Below, one piece after another: positions 24,638 to 37,644 of a stretch of DNA of 37,727 bases. The translations under genes were made by a program, and so were the position numbers. The notes beneath the pieces were generated by a model. The model was not told the origin of the DNA. It did not search any database and was given only the letters and a program-made list of their open reading frames with translations. The stretch is from contig SKRW01000038.1 in assembly GCA_007118295.1 (NCBI GenBank), positions 1-37,727 on the forward strand, in the 5' to 3' direction. Every line of letters begins with the position of its first letter. Position 1 is the stretch's first letter. This DNA comes from Paracoccaceae bacterium (GTDB lineage Bacteria > Pseudomonadota > Alphaproteobacteria > Rhodobacterales > Rhodobacteraceae).

Positions 24638-25307
24638 GGTGCCACCCTCAGACATTCCGAAATGTAGAAACCACGCGAGATACGCCCGACCCGCGCGAGG
24701 CCCGGAACGCCGATCTGCCGCCAGTCATGCGGGATCATCACGGGCGAACGATCCGACTGTGGAAAGACCTTGCCAACATTCCACATTGCCATCAGCAGCG
24801 CAGTGCGCGGAGCGACCGTAAACACGATCTGTCCCGCGCGGCTGCCAAGCCCGTCCAGAGCGGCTTCCAGATCGGGGCGCGTGTAATAGATCAGGCTGTC
24901 CATCGCGACCACATGGTCAAAATGCCCCAGATCCGCGGCCAGCATGTCACCCGCCCGAAACTCTACCCGCCCTGACAGCCCCTCGGGCAGGCGCGTGCGC
25001 GCGATCTCGATCAGCCGTGGTGAGATGTCGATCGCCGTGACATCCGCCCCCCGCGCTGCGAGTTCCGCCGCCGCCGTTCCCGTGCCGCAGCCTGCATCGA
25101 GGACGCGCGCGCCCCGCAGATCATCCGGCAACTGTGCCAGCATCAGTGCGCGCATGCTGTCGCGCCCTTCGCGCACAGTCTGGCGGATGCGCGAGACAGG
25201 CGCATCCGATGTCAGGCGCTCCCACACGCGGGTCGCCGTGCCATCGAAATAGCTGGCAACGCGCGAGCGGGTCGCATCATAGCTGGAGAGTGAAGCCAGA
25301 TCGCGCA

Positions 25308-25308
<1 letters not shown>
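24634..25308 (-). CDS. bchM: Mg-protoporphyrin IX O-methyltransferase
   Basis: The 224-aa SAM-dependent methyltransferase has motif I VLDAGCGTGTAAAELA near residue 70, ADVTAIDISPRLIE (acidic ribose-binding residue), and the BchM-typical MDSLIYYTRPDLEAAL. It methylates the C13 propionate of Mg-protoporphyrin IX, between Mg-chelatase and the cyclases. The start shares one base with the bchL stop (TGATG) and the stop overlaps lhaA by ATGA. Confidence 0.96.
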
Positions 25309-26283
<975 letters not shown>

Positions 26284-26334
26284 ATGGGGCTGGCCCCCTG
26301 CCCTGTCCTCGGGGCGATATCGTTGCGGGGTTGC

Positions 26335-29300
26335 TCATTCGGCGGCAATCCCTTCAACACGGTCTTCGATCTCGTCTGCGGCATCCTGCAACGCAGCGAG
26401 TGTCGCGGCATCAGGCTGCCAGTAGTTGCGTTCTGATGCCTCGATCAGGCGGCCTGCCAGACGTGCGCTGGCCTGCGGGTTCAACTCGGCCAGACGGCGG
26501 CGCATGGCCTCGTCCAGCACAAAGGTTTCGGACAGGCGTTGGTAGACCCATGGCTCGACCGTGCCGGTTGTGGCCGACCAGCCCAGAGTGTTGGTGACCT
26601 GCGCCTCGATCTGGCGCACGCCCTCGGCCTTGTGGGTCAGCAGTGCTTCGTAGAACTTGGGGTTCAGCGCGCGCGACCGGGTTTCCAGTGCGATCTGGTC
26701 GCGCAATGTACGTACCTTGCCTGCGCCGCGGGTCTGGTCCCCGATATAGACCGGCGTGTCCTGCCCGCCGCGCGCACGTTTTACCGCCCGCGCAATTCCG
26801 CCCAGCGTGTCAAAGTAATGGTCCACTGTCGTCACGCCCAACTCGACCGATTCCAGGTTCTGATAGGCCAGATCAACCGTTTTCAGCGTGGCTTTCAGCA
26901 GTTCGGGCTGCGCGACCGGTTTGCCATTCACACCATAGGCAAAGCCCTTGCGGGTCTGGTAGGCGTCGGCCAGCTCGTCTTCATTGCCAAAGGCCGAGCT
27001 GTCCACCAACGCGTTGACATTCGAACCATACGCCCCTTCTGCATTCGAGAAGACCCGCAAGGCAGCCGTTTCCATATCCACGCCCAGATCGCGGCAAGCG
27101 GCCATCGCATGGGCGCGGACGAAGTTCTGCGCTTCGGGTTCATCGGCCAATGCGGCCTTGCAGGCCGCTTCGGCCAGAAGGCGGGTTTGCAGGGGCAGCA
27201 GGTCACGGAAGATGCCCGACAGCGTCATGACCACATCAATGCGTGGGCGGCCAAGTTCTGATAGCGGGATCAGGTCGGCACCGGACAGGCGACCATAGGC
27301 ATCAAAGCGCGGCGTCGCACCAATCAGGGCGAGGGCTTGCGCGATCGGGCCACCATCGGACTTGATGTTGTCGGACCCCCAAAGGACCATCGCAACCGTG
27401 CGCGGCAGGGTCGGATGTGCATCGAGGATCTTTTGCGCCTGCACCGCACCTTCGCGCATTGCAAAGGCGGTTGGCATGCGGAACGGGTCGAAGGCGTGGA
27501 TATTGCGACCGGTGGGCAGGATCTCCGGGCTGCGGATCAGGTCGCCCCCTGGAACGGGCGCGATATATTCTGCCGAGAGGGCGCGCATCAGGCCGGTCAT
27601 TTCGGAATCGGATTGCAGGGCGGCATCCATTGCGGCGCGTTGCACATCATCGGCTTCGACATGTGCCAGCAGGTTGGCGCGGGCTTTCGCATCCATCTTG
27701 CGGCCCATGATATGCAGACCTTCGGGGATCAGTGCATCTTCGCATTCCAGCAGTCGGACCCAGAGGGTTTCGGGCGCACCGGACAGGTCCACAGCCGCGG
27801 CCTGTTCGGCAATTAGCACTTCCAGATCGGCCCTCGCGTCATCTTCGGGCTCCATCCGGCGCCAGCGTGTCAGGCTGTCTTTCAGTTCCTGCAGACCCTT
27901 GTAGAGACCCGCTTGCGCGACAGGTGGCGTCAGATGGGTGATCGTCACGGCACCAGAGCGGCGCTTGGCGAGGCTCGCCTCGGACGGGTTGTTGGCGGCA
28001 TAGAGATAGACATTCGGCATCTCGCCGATCAGGCGGTCGGGCCAGTCGCGCGCACTCATGCCGGCCTGTTTGCCGGGCATGAATTCAAGCGCACCATGCA
28101 TCCCGAAATGCAGGATCACATCGGCCGCATAGGTGTTGCGCAGCCAGAGATAAAACTGGGCAAAGGCATGCGTGGGGGCGAAACCGCGCTCGAACAGCAG
28201 GCGCATCGGATCGCCTTCATAGCCAAAAGTCGGCTGGACGCCGACAAAGACCTTGCCGAATTGCGCGCCCAGCACGAACACGCCACGCCCGTCGGACTGG
28301 ATGCGACCGGGGGCCGGGCCCCAGACGGATTCGATGGCGGCCAGCGGTGGGCAGTTACGGACCATTTCTTCGGCGGGGATATGTGCGGCGACATTGGCCT
28401 CTTGACCATAGGTGGCCGCGTTGCCCTTCAGCACGGCTGCGCGCAACGCGTCCGAGGTGGCAGGGGGCGTGATGTCATAACCCTCGCGCGCAAGGCGGTG
28501 CAGGGTGTTGTGCAGGCTTTCGAACACATCAAGATAGGCCGCAGTGCCGACAGCACCGGCATTGGGCGGAAAGCCAAAGAGCACGATCCCCACGCGCTTT
28601 TCTGCATTTTCCTTGCGGCGCAGCGCGACCGTGCGGGCCGTTTTCTCCGCCAGCGACGTGATGCGTTCGTGACAGGGCGACATCTCGCGGCTCGTGCTGT
28701 CAGCGTGGCATTTATGGGCGCAGCCAGTGCATGTGTCGCTGCCATGCCGACCCGCATAGACCATGGGACAGGTCGCGCCGTCGATTTCGGGCAATGCGAT
28801 CAGCATGGTGGTTTCCACCGGGCCAAGGCCGGTGCCGGATGCTGCCCATTGGCCGAGTGTCTGAAACTCCAGCGGATGCGCGACCAGATAGGGCACATTG
28901 AGAGCGCTCAATGTTTCTACTGCGGCGGGGCTGTCGTTATAGGCCGGTCCGCCAACGAGACTGAAACCGGTCAGCGACAACAGCGTGTCGATCTTGCCCT
29001 GATGAAATTCGGCAATCGCAGGGCGACCATCCAGACCACCGGCAAAGGCCGGGATGACGGCAAGGCCGCGAGCCTCCAGCGCGCGGATGACGGTATCATA
29101 ATGCGCCGTATCCGACGCAAGGATGTAGGACCGCATCAACAGCAGACCCACGGTGCCCTTTGCGTCCGGGGGACGTGGCAGATCAGCGGCGTTCGTGGTG
29201 ATACGCTGGGTCAGATCCGGGTGATAGAGACCAAGTTCGGGATAGTCGATCGGGGCCGCGGCCTTGACTTCCCGCCATTCGGGGCGCGACGCATAGCGCG

Positions 29301-29886
29301 AAATGAGGAAGCGCATCATCGCTTCGATGTTTTCGTCGGACCCGCCAAGCCAATATTGCATCGACAGGAACCATGCGCGCAGATCCTGTGCCTTGCCCGG
29401 AATGAAACGCAGGATTTTTGGTAGACGGCGCAAGAGGCTCATCTGCTTGGCACCGGATGCGGGTTTGGTCTTGTCGCCACCGCCACGCAGCTTTTTCATG
29501 ATCTTGGCGATGCCTGTGGCGGGCTTGGCCATGTCAAGATCGCCCATGCGCGTGAGTCTGACGATCTGGGGATCAGCAATCACGCCGACAAAGGCATCTG
29601 CGCGCGCGCGCGCCGCCTGAAGTTCCGGCAGGCAGGCGGTGACATGCTCTTCGATGAACAGCAGGTTCGCGACGACGATGTCGGCGGCGTTTATCGCGGC
29701 TTTGGCTTCGGCCAGTGCTGTCGGGTTTTCAGCCCATTCGGCGGCAGCATGGATCGACACTTCCAGCCCCGGAAAATCGCGGCGCAGACGTGGCAGCACG
29801 CGCATGGCCGGACCCGCCGCATGTGCATCGAGAGTGATGACGACAAAGCGATAGGGCTTGGGATGGATGTGCTGACTATCGAGCAT
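26335..29886 (-). CDS. bchH: Magnesium chelatase subunit H
   Basis: The 1183-aa protein starts from ATG 29886 ([20 protein letters not shown]). The track begins 41 codons earlier, inside bchB. Its length and sequence are those of BchH, the porphyrin-binding subunit of Mg-chelatase. Conserved CobN/BchH blocks include [36 protein letters not shown] (with the conserved HxxxE region), [20 protein letters not shown], and [19 protein letters not shown]. It inserts Mg2+ into protoporphyrin IX together with BchI and BchD, which are not in this window. It overlaps the end of bchB by 11 bp. Confidence 0.97.
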   Translation of the reverse strand: MLDSQHIHPKPYRFVVITLDAHAAGPAMRVLPRLRRDFPGLEVSIHAAAEWAENPTALAEAKAAINAADIVVANLLFIEEHVTACLPELQAARARADAFVGVIADPQIVRLTRMGDLDMAKPATGIAKIMKKLRGGGDKTKPASGAKQMSLLRRLPKILRFIPGKAQDLRAWFLSMQYWLGGSDENIEAMMRFLISRYASRPEWREVKAAAPIDYPELGLYHPDLTQRITTNAADLPRPPDAKGTVGLLLMRSYILASDTAHYDTVIRALEARGLAVIPAFAGGLDGRPAIAEFHQGKIDTLLSLTGFSLVGGPAYNDSPAAVETLSALNVPYLVAHPLEFQTLGQWAASGTGLGPVETTMLIALPEIDGATCPMVYAGRHGSDTCTGCAHKCHADSTSREMSPCHERITSLAEKTARTVALRRKENAEKRVGIVLFGFPPNAGAVGTAAYLDVFESLHNTLHRLAREGYDITPPATSDALRAAVLKGNAATYGQEANVAAHIPAEEMVRNCPPLAAIESVWGPAPGRIQSDGRGVFVLGAQFGKVFVGVQPTFGYEGDPMRLLFERGFAPTHAFAQFYLWLRNTYAADVILHFGMHGALEFMPGKQAGMSARDWPDRLIGEMPNVYLYAANNPSEASLAKRRSGAVTITHLTPPVAQAGLYKGLQELKDSLTRWRRMEPEDDARADLEVLIAEQAAAVDLSGAPETLWVRLLECEDALIPEGLHIMGRKMDAKARANLLAHVEADDVQRAAMDAALQSDSEMTGLMRALSAEYIAPVPGGDLIRSPEILPTGRNIHAFDPFRMPTAFAMREGAVQAQKILDAHPTLPRTVAMVLWGSDNIKSDGGPIAQALALIGATPRFDAYGRLSGADLIPLSELGRPRIDVVMTLSGIFRDLLPLQTRLLAEAACKAALADEPEAQNFVRAHAMAACRDLGVDMETAALRVFSNAEGAYGSNVNALVDSSAFGNEDELADAYQTRKGFAYGVNGKPVAQPELLKATLKTVDLAYQNLESVELGVTTVDHYFDTLGGIARAVKRARGGQDTPVYIGDQTRGAGKVRTLRDQIALETRSRALNPKFYEALLTHKAEGVRQIEAQVTNTLGWSATTGTVEPWVYQRLSETFVLDEAMRRRLAELNPQASARLAGRLIEASERNYWQPDAATLAALQDAADEIEDRVEGIAAE

Positions 29887-31438
29887 AATGGGCCTTGGCC
29901 TCGTAGAGGGTATCGACAGTGATTTCCTGCAATCCTTTTTCGACAGCGAATTTCTCGGTGTTGCGGCGGGCCTTTCCACGCACGAAAAAGGGGATTTTCT
30001 TGAGTTCACGCTCGGCGCAGGTCAGCCAGATGATGTTATCCATCGAGGGCGGAGCGGATGGCGGGGGCATCGAGCCCCCTTCATCCGCGGCCACAGTCGT
30101 GGCGGGCGCGCTCTGGGGCAGGACCTGGGCCTTGCCGCCATGATGCGAGGGGCCTGCTTCATCGTGGAATTCGAAATCCTCGCGGAACATGGTCAGCAGA
30201 TGCTCTTCCAGCCCCATGACCAGCGGATGCACCCATGTGTCGAACAGGACATTCGCGCCTTCGAACCCCATCTGCGGCGAATAGCGGGCGGGGAAATCCT
30301 GCACATGCACGGGGGCCGAGATCACCGCGCAGGGAATGCCCAGACGCTTGCCGATGTGGCGTTCCATTTGCGTCCCGAGGATCATCTCGGGTGCGGCGTC
30401 CTCGATGGCGGTCTCGACATCGAGGTAGTCATCGGTGATCAGCGCCTCAAGGCCGAATTCGCGGGCCAGCGCCCGCAATGGGCGGGCCTGTTCGCGGTTG
30501 TAGCAACCCATGCCACAGACTTCGAACCCCATCTCGTCGCGCGCGACCTTGGCAGCGGCCATGACATGGGTGCCGTCCCCAAAGAGAAACACGCGCTTGC
30601 CGGTCAGATAGGTCGAGTCCACTGACGCGGCCCACCAGGGTTGGCGCAGGCGCGAGTCGTCCACGGGCAAGGTCGAGCCGGACAGCGCGCGCACTTCCTC
30701 GATAAAGGCGCGGGTGGCATTGACGCCGATGGGAATGGTCCTGGTAAAGGGCTGGCCGAGTTCCTTTTCGCACCAACGCGCGGCAGATTCGGCGGTTTCC
30801 GGATAGAGCAGCACGTTGAAATGGGCCGCCCCCATGCGGGTGATGTCCGCGGGACTGGCCCCCATGGGCGCGGCCACATTCACTTCGATGCCCATTTCGG
30901 ACAGGAGCGCGGTGATTTCCTGCATATCGTCGCGATGGCGGAAGCCGAGTGCCGTGGGGCCGAGGATGTTGCAGGTCACGCGCTCGGTGCGGGCCATGGG
31001 TTTGGCCAGCGCGCGGCAGATCTGCAGGAAGGCCTCATCACAGCCGAAATTTTCCTTGCGCTGGTAGCTGGGCAATTCCAGCGGAATGACCGGCACCGGA
31101 AGCCCCATGGTTTCGGCCAGTCCACCAGGGTCGTCCTGAATGAGTTCGGCGGTGCAGGAGGCCGCGACCAGAAGCGCCTGCGGCTGGAAACGTGCATGTG
31201 CATCGCGGCATGACTGCATGAACAGCCCCGCCGTGTCGGCCCCCAGATCGCGCGCCTGAAAGGTGGTGTAGCTGACGGGTGGGCGATGGTTGCGCCGCTC
31301 GATCATGGTGAACAGGAGATCGGCATAGGTGTCGCCCTGCGGTGCGTGCAGGACCATGTGCAGATCGCGCATGCCAGTGGCAACGCGCATGGCGCCGACA
31401 TGGGGCGGGCCCTCATATGTCCAGACGGCGAGCTTCAT
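29876..31438 (-). CDS. bchB: Dark-operative protochlorophyllide reductase subunit B
   Basis: The 520-aa protein starts from ATG 31438 ([20 protein letters not shown]); 29 upstream residues in the track are spurious. HAPQGD places an aspartate at residue 36, matching the unusual Asp ligand of the NB-cluster in Rhodobacter BchB. NifD/K-like segments such as [17 protein letters not shown] follow. A flexible Ala/Pro-rich linker ([13 protein letters not shown]) joins the core to the C-terminal PCP-reductase domain ([20 protein letters not shown]). With BchN it forms the catalytic heterotetramer that reduces protochlorophyllide without light. Confidence 0.97.
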   Translation of the reverse strand: MKLAVWTYEGPPHVGAMRVATGMRDLHMVLHAPQGDTYADLLFTMIERRNHRPPVSYTTFQARDLGADTAGLFMQSCRDAHARFQPQALLVAASCTAELIQDDPGGLAETMGLPVPVIPLELPSYQRKENFGCDEAFLQICRALAKPMARTERVTCNILGPTALGFRHRDDMQEITALLSEMGIEVNVAAPMGASPADITRMGAAHFNVLLYPETAESAARWCEKELGQPFTRTIPIGVNATRAFIEEVRALSGSTLPVDDSRLRQPWWAASVDSTYLTGKRVFLFGDGTHVMAAAKVARDEMGFEVCGMGCYNREQARPLRALAREFGLEALITDDYLDVETAIEDAAPEMILGTQMERHIGKRLGIPCAVISAPVHVQDFPARYSPQMGFEGANVLFDTWVHPLVMGLEEHLLTMFREDFEFHDEAGPSHHGGKAQVLPQSAPATTVAADEGGSMPPPSAPPSMDNIIWLTCAERELKKIPFFVRGKARRNTEKFAVEKGLQEITVDTLYEAKAHYAR

Positions 31439-31455
31439 GGCTTGCGTCCTGTCTT

Positions 31456-31477
31456 GAGTATTTCTGGCAAGATGAAG
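31456..31477 (+). repeat. Short dispersed repeat, copy 2 (plus orientation)
   Basis: A 22-nt element, GAGTATTT followed by GCAAGATGAAG, lies in the 46-bp gap between bchN and bchB, opposite to the direction of transcription. It matches the copy before bchL at 20 of 22 positions. Confidence 0.7.
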
Positions 31478-31484
31478 ATGCAGA

Positions 31485-33336
<1,852 letters not shown>

Positions 33337-33461
33337 CACCTGACGCCCAAATCTGTCAGGGCTGGCTGCGGGGCTTTCCGCAACAAATCTTGCCGTAAAG
33401 CCGTATTATTCTGCATTTATAGGGGCTTCTGTATAGAATCTCTGGATGCCAGTGCGGCAAC

Positions 33462-33479
33462 TGTAAGTTTCTTTTGACA
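33462..33479. promoter_or_regulatory. Second PpsR/CrtJ operator in the bchF-aerR spacer
   Basis: TGTAAGTTTCTTTTGACA is an exact TGT-N12-ACA site, 143 bp (centre to centre) from the first and about 100 bp before the aerR start. Its last bases form TTGACA; a TATAAA lies 22 nt further, which is too far for a standard promoter. The rest of the 315-bp spacer shows no gene. Confidence 0.8.
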
Positions 33480-33577
33480 ACTGCGGCCAATCCTGCGACC
33501 GTATAAAGATTATCGCTGCTTGCGCCGAGTCGGCTATTTTGGGCCGCGTAACGCTGCTTGGACGAACGAGGGACGAT

Positions 33578-34375
33578 ATGGACAGCCTGAGCCATATGCT
33601 GGAATATCGTCAGCGCCCCGCGGAGGCCGTGCTGACAAAATTTGCACTTCGCTGCGTTTCCGAATTGACACGGACGCACAGGATAGAATCCGGAGAACCT
33701 CAGCGTGATGTTCTTCATCTGCTCATCCGGCATGCCATGACTGGCGAGCAAGGTGCGCTGACAGAGCTTTATGGCATGATTCAGCATAAAGGTGTGTCCG
33801 CAGAGCAGGTTGTCGACGTATACCTGCCAGCCGCGATAGACCGGATCGGTGCGGACTGGCACGAATGCGAGATGGACGTTCTGCAGACCTCGATCGCGCT
33901 GTCGCGCCTTCAGGGTTTGTTGCGTGAACTTGGTCGCGCGTGGATCTCCGATCGGGTGGGGCATACATCAGGACCATGTGTCCTGCTGGCCTTGCCTGCG
34001 GGCGAGCAGCACACGCTTGGAACCATGATAGCGGCCAATCAGTTAAGACGGGTAGGTGTGTCAGTTAAGCTGTGTTTGGTGCCGACTCAGGGCCATTTGC
34101 AGAAATTGTTGTCCGAGAGCCGGTATTCTGCCGTTTTTCTGTCTTGCTCAAACAGATCGTGTCTTGCGTCTTGTGCGGAATTGATAAAGACAATCCGCGA
34201 TTATTCCGGTCAGGGGATGCCTGTAGTCTGTGGAGGCGGGATTGTCGCCGAAATGGGGCAGGAGATGACCTCACGTGCACTGGCCGCCCAGATTGGTGCG
34301 GGCCTTGCGACAGCGGACATTTCCGAGGCACTCGCCTTTATTGGCGGTCAGAGCAGGCAGTTTGCTGCTGAATGA
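33578..34375 (+). CDS. aerR: Cobalamin-binding antirepressor AerR/PpaA
   Basis: The 265-aa regulator starts from ATG 33578, with GAGGGA about 5 bp upstream; the track starts earlier at a TTG. The C-terminal half is a B12-binding-like (SCHIC) domain: GPCVLLALPAGEQHTLGTM has a histidine at residue 145 in an ExHxxG version of the DxHxxG motif, and MPVVCGGGIVAE follows. The helical part before it (IGADWHECEMDVLQTSIALSR) should cover the cofactor. In Rhodobacter, AerR/PpaA binds cobalamin or haem and modulates CrtJ/PpsR. The protein carries eight cysteines, three clustered in SCSNRSCLASC. It is divergent from bchF and precedes ppsR by 56 bp, the usual pairing. Confidence 0.92.
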   Translation: MDSLSHMLEYRQRPAEAVLTKFALRCVSELTRTHRIESGEPQRDVLHLLIRHAMTGEQGALTELYGMIQHKGVSAEQVVDVYLPAAIDRIGADWHECEMDVLQTSIALSRLQGLLRELGRAWISDRVGHTSGPCVLLALPAGEQHTLGTMIAANQLRRVGVSVKLCLVPTQGHLQKLLSESRYSAVFLSCSNRSCLASCAELIKTIRDYSGQGMPVVCGGGIVAEMGQEMTSRALAAQIGAGLATADISEALAFIGGQSRQFAAE

Positions 34376-34431
34376 TCAGTTAGAAGTGAGAGTGCGGTCA
34401 CTATCGGGCCGTGAAAAGGAGCGGGCCGAGC

Positions 34432-35859
34432 GTGTCGAATGATGGAGTCAATATTCGATTGCATGGGTCACAACCCATACTGCAAGACCCGGTGGTTTCA
34501 TCTGTCGTGGCGGCGCTTTCGGACATTTCCCTGACGCTGGATCAGGATCGTGTCGTCACTGCATCTGTTGCAAGACCGTCATCGCCCTTTTCAAGCCATG
34601 TTGAAAATTGGGTCGGGCAAAGATTTACTGCGCTCATTCAGGGTGACTCGCTGCGTCGTTTTGAACAGCGTATATCGGAACTCGCCGAGCGTGCAGCGCA
34701 GGGCGAGGTCGCACCATTTCGCTGGGTCGAACTGGAACACCGTGACAGCGCGGGGCATTCCATGCCCGTGCGGTATGCCATGCACTGGATATCGTCGCGC
34801 GATGAGGTGTTGATGCTGGGACAGGACCAGCGCCCCATCATCGAGATGCAGCAACAGCTGCTGAATGCGCAGATTGCGCTGGAACAGGATTACGAAGCTC
34901 AGCGCGAAATGGATACGCGCTATCGCCTGTTGATGGATTTCACCTTGGATGCGATTGCGCTTGTCTCTGCCAGCACCGGGCGCGTGGTCGATATCAATCA
35001 CAACGCAGCCTCACTGTTCGGGATCAAGCGGGCCGACCTGATTGACACATTGTTCGCAGACCGGTTTGTAGCGCGTGGCAAGACCGGGTTGATTGCCAGC
35101 CTGACCACGCATGTTGCACTCGAATCGCCTGAACCTGTCGAGGTCGAGATCAAGGGAGCGCAACAGAATCTGTTGCTGTCCTCCAAACTGTTTCGCGCAG
35201 CCGGGGAACAGCTTATCCTTGTGCGCCTGATCGACCCCGAATTTGGCTCGGTCGCGGATGGGCGTCTGGTCGCGAATTTACGGCAATTGTTTTATCGTGG
35301 CCCGGATGCGATGGTCTTTACGGACCGAGACGGTCGAATTGTCGAGGCGAATGAGACGTTCCTGAACCTGACCGACGTCTCCAGCATGAATGATCTGCGC
35401 GGTGTGAGTATTGCCGAATTCCTGGCGCGCGGCACCGTTGACCTGAAAGTGCTGGTCGAGAACGCGCAGCGCGCAGGGCAGTTGCGCATGTATGCCACAA
35501 AACTGAAAACAGGGTTCGAGGCGCAGATTGCCGTTGAAATGTCAGCCACATGGCTGGATGACCGGATTGACCCGGTTCTGGCGCTGGTGATTCGCAACGC
35601 GTCCAATTCGGCCGCTCATCGTACCGAAAGCGCACCGCCCGATTCCGACATGCGCGGCGTGATGGAACTTGTCGGGTCTTCCACGCTGAAGGATATTGTC
35701 TCGGATACGACAAATGTCATCGAGAAGATCTGTATCGAGACAGCGATTGAACTGACCCGCAATAATCGCGTTGCCGCAGCCGAAATGCTGGGCCTGTCGC
35801 GGCAATCGCTCTATGTGAAGCTGCGCAAATACGGGATGATCAGCCGCGAGGATGACTAG
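34432..35859 (+). CDS. ppsR: Photosynthesis repressor PpsR/CrtJ, single-cysteine form
   Basis: The 475-aa protein is counted from GTG 34432, which has AAGGAG 10 bp upstream; the GTG at 34411 in the track is less likely because that ribosome site would lie inside the gene. Domains: an N-terminal PAS (about 25-135), a coiled Q-linker (MQQQLLNAQIALEQDYEAQ), PAS1 (about 160-270), PAS2 (about 285-395), and a Fis-type HTH at the end (NRVAAAEMLGLSRQSLYVKL). PpsR represses bch, crt and puc genes in oxygen and light by binding TGT-N12-ACA. The only cysteine is C434, just before the HTH (EKICIETAIE), equivalent to the redox-active HTH cysteine of Rhodobacter. The second cysteine, in PAS1, is missing. 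Confidence 0.94.
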   Translation: MSNDGVNIRLHGSQPILQDPVVSSVVAALSDISLTLDQDRVVTASVARPSSPFSSHVENWVGQRFTALIQGDSLRRFEQRISELAERAAQGEVAPFRWVELEHRDSAGHSMPVRYAMHWISSRDEVLMLGQDQRPIIEMQQQLLNAQIALEQDYEAQREMDTRYRLLMDFTLDAIALVSASTGRVVDINHNAASLFGIKRADLIDTLFADRFVARGKTGLIASLTTHVALESPEPVEVEIKGAQQNLLLSSKLFRAAGEQLILVRLIDPEFGSVADGRLVANLRQLFYRGPDAMVFTDRDGRIVEANETFLNLTDVSSMNDLRGVSIAEFLARGTVDLKVLVENAQRAGQLRMYATKLKTGFEAQIAVEMSATWLDDRIDPVLALVIRNASNSAAHRTESAPPDSDMRGVMELVGSSTLKDIVSDTTNVIEKICIETAIELTRNNRVAAAEMLGLSRQSLYVKLRKYGMISREDD

Positions 35860-35880
35860 ACGTCACCTGCGTTTGATCTG

Positions 35881-35898
35881 TGTCAATTACATCTGACA
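35881..35898 (+). promoter_or_regulatory. PpsR/CrtJ operator 1 upstream of bchE
   Basis: TGTCAATTACATCTGACA is an exact TGT-N12-ACA site located 22 bp after the ppsR stop and 58 bp before the bchE start. Confidence 0.85.
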
Positions 35899-35905
35899 TG
35901 TGCGC

Positions 35906-35923
35906 TGTCAATCTTGGCTTACA
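35906..35923 (+). promoter_or_regulatory. PpsR/CrtJ operator 2 upstream of bchE
   Basis: TGTCAATCTTGGCTTACA is a second exact TGT-N12-ACA site, 7 bp after the first (25 bp centre to centre). Closely spaced pairs with 7-8 bp between them are the arrangement known for cooperative CrtJ/PpsR binding. The bchE Shine-Dalgarno begins 5 bp downstream. Confidence 0.85.
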
Positions 35924-35938
35924 CAAGCGGAGGTTGGC

Positions 35939-37639
35939 ATGCGTATCGTCTTCATTCACCCGAACTACCATTCCGGCGGAGCCGAAATTGCTGGCAGTTG
36001 GCCGCCTGCATGGGTCGCCTACCTGACCGGGTCGCTGCGCTCGGCGGGTTTTGACGATATTCATTTCATCGACGCGATGACAAATCATGTGGATGACGAT
36101 GCCTTGCGCGAACGTCTGGCAGAGTTGAAGCCCGACGTCGTCGGCACCACAGCCATCACCCCCTCGATCTATGTGGCCGAAGAAGTCCTGAAGATCGCCC
36201 GCGAAGTTGCCCCGGATGCGGTGACGGTGCTGGGCGGTATCCATGCGACCTTCATGTTTCGCCAGGTGCTGACCGAGGCCCCGTGGATTGATGTGATCGT
36301 GCGCGGCGAGGGCGAAGAGATCGTTGTCAACCTGATGAACGCCATTGCCGAGGGGCGGTGGCCTGCCGACAAACGCAAGATTCAGGGACTCGCCTTTATC
36401 GACGAAGGCGAGATTGTCGCAACGCAAGCCGCCTCGACGGTCAAGAACCTTGACGGGATCAAGCCGGACTGGTCGATCCTTGAATGGGACAAGTATATCT
36501 ATGTGCCGCTGAACCGGCGCGTGGCCATCCCCAACATGGCGCGCGGCTGTCCGTTCACCTGCAGTTTCTGCAGCCAGTGGAAATTCTGGCGCGACTACCG
36601 GGTACGCGACCCCAAGAAAGTGGTCGATGAAATCGAGGATCTGGTCGAGAACCACGGTGTCGGCTTCTTCATCCTTGCGGATGAGGAACCCACGATCAAC
36701 CGCAAGAAATTCATTGAATTCTGCGAGGAACTGATCGCCCGCGACCTGCCGCGCCGCATTCAGTGGGGTATCAACACCCGTGTCACCGACATCATGCGCG
36801 ACAAGGATCTGCTGCCCTTCTACCGCAAGGCCGGGCTGGTGCATGTCTCGCTGGGCACTGAGGCTGCCGCACAGTTGAAGCTCGATCAGTTCAACAAGGA
36901 AACCACCGTCGCCGATAACAAGGAGGCGATCCGCCTGCTGCGCGAGGCCGATATCTTTACCGAGGCGCAGTTCATCGTCGGCCTGGATAACGAAACCGTC
37001 GAAACTCTGGAAGAAACCTTCCAGATGGCGTGGGACTGGCAGCCGGATCTGGCCAACTGGGCCATGTATACGCCCTGGCCCTTCACCCCGCTGTTTCAGG
37101 AATTGCGCGATCAGGTCGAGGTGTTCGACTATTCCAAATACAATTTCGTGACCCCGATCATGAAGCCAAAGGAAATGACGCGCGGCGGGTTGCTGGAAGG
37201 GGTGCTGAAGAATTATCGCCGCTTCTACATGCGCAAGGCGCTGTTCCACTACCCCTGGCGCGGGACCGGCTATCGGCGCAAATACCTGCTGGGTTGCCTC
37301 AAGGCGTTTCTCAAGGCGGGTGTGCAGCGGCAGTTCTATGATCTGGGCAAGACCGATTACTTCAGTATGAAATCGCGCGATGATCTGGACTTCGGCTTTG
37401 ACATGACCCGCACGATTGCCGATGCGCAGCTTGCCGATTGGGAAGATCACGCCGACAAGAAGCGCAAGGCACAAGAGCGCCGCGAGGCTTTGCGTGCCCA
37501 AGGCAAGGCGCGGGCCGAAGAGCGCAACGCAATCAAGGCCTGCGGCGGAGGCGGGCAGATGGAAGATCTGCGAGACGCCAAGCGCCCCTTCCGCATGCCC
37601 AATGGTGCGGCGCCCGCCATACGCACACCAGCGGAGTAG
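35939..37639 (+). CDS. bchE: Anaerobic Mg-protoporphyrin IX monomethyl ester cyclase
   Basis: The 566-aa radical-SAM enzyme starts from ATG 35939 with GCGGAGG upstream; the track adds 13 residues. The N-terminal B12-binding-like domain begins [20 protein letters not shown], with [13 protein letters not shown] further on. The radical-SAM cluster motif is [14 protein letters not shown] (CxxxCxxC). The C-terminus is basic and ends with the BchE-typical ACGGGGQM segment. It forms ring E with water-derived oxygen using SAM and cobalamin when oxygen is absent, complementing AcsF. Two PpsR operators precede it, and bchJ follows after 5 bp. Confidence 0.96.
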   Translation: MRIVFIHPNYHSGGAEIAGSWPPAWVAYLTGSLRSAGFDDIHFIDAMTNHVDDDALRERLAELKPDVVGTTAITPSIYVAEEVLKIAREVAPDAVTVLGGIHATFMFRQVLTEAPWIDVIVRGEGEEIVVNLMNAIAEGRWPADKRKIQGLAFIDEGEIVATQAASTVKNLDGIKPDWSILEWDKYIYVPLNRRVAIPNMARGCPFTCSFCSQWKFWRDYRVRDPKKVVDEIEDLVENHGVGFFILADEEPTINRKKFIEFCEELIARDLPRRIQWGINTRVTDIMRDKDLLPFYRKAGLVHVSLGTEAAAQLKLDQFNKETTVADNKEAIRLLREADIFTEAQFIVGLDNETVETLEETFQMAWDWQPDLANWAMYTPWPFTPLFQELRDQVEVFDYSKYNFVTPIMKPKEMTRGGLLEGVLKNYRRFYMRKALFHYPWRGTGYRRKYLLGCLKAFLKAGVQRQFYDLGKTDYFSMKSRDDLDFGFDMTRTIADAQLADWEDHADKKRKAQERREALRAQGKARAEERNAIKACGGGGQMEDLRDAKRPFRMPNGAAPAIRTPAE

Positions 37640-37644
37640 CACAA

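Noticed and set aside
27913-29424. 503-aa plus-strand ORF
   Set aside because: It is antisense to bchH; no ribosome binding site or family signature.
33474-33507. TTGACA ... TATAAA as an aerR promoter
   Set aside because: The spacing is 22 nt, outside the usual 16-19 nt range, so no promoter is claimed.
34385-34402. AGTGA/TCACT inverted repeat between aerR and ppsR as a terminator
   Set aside because: The arms are only 5 nt, the loop is 8 nt and no T-run follows.
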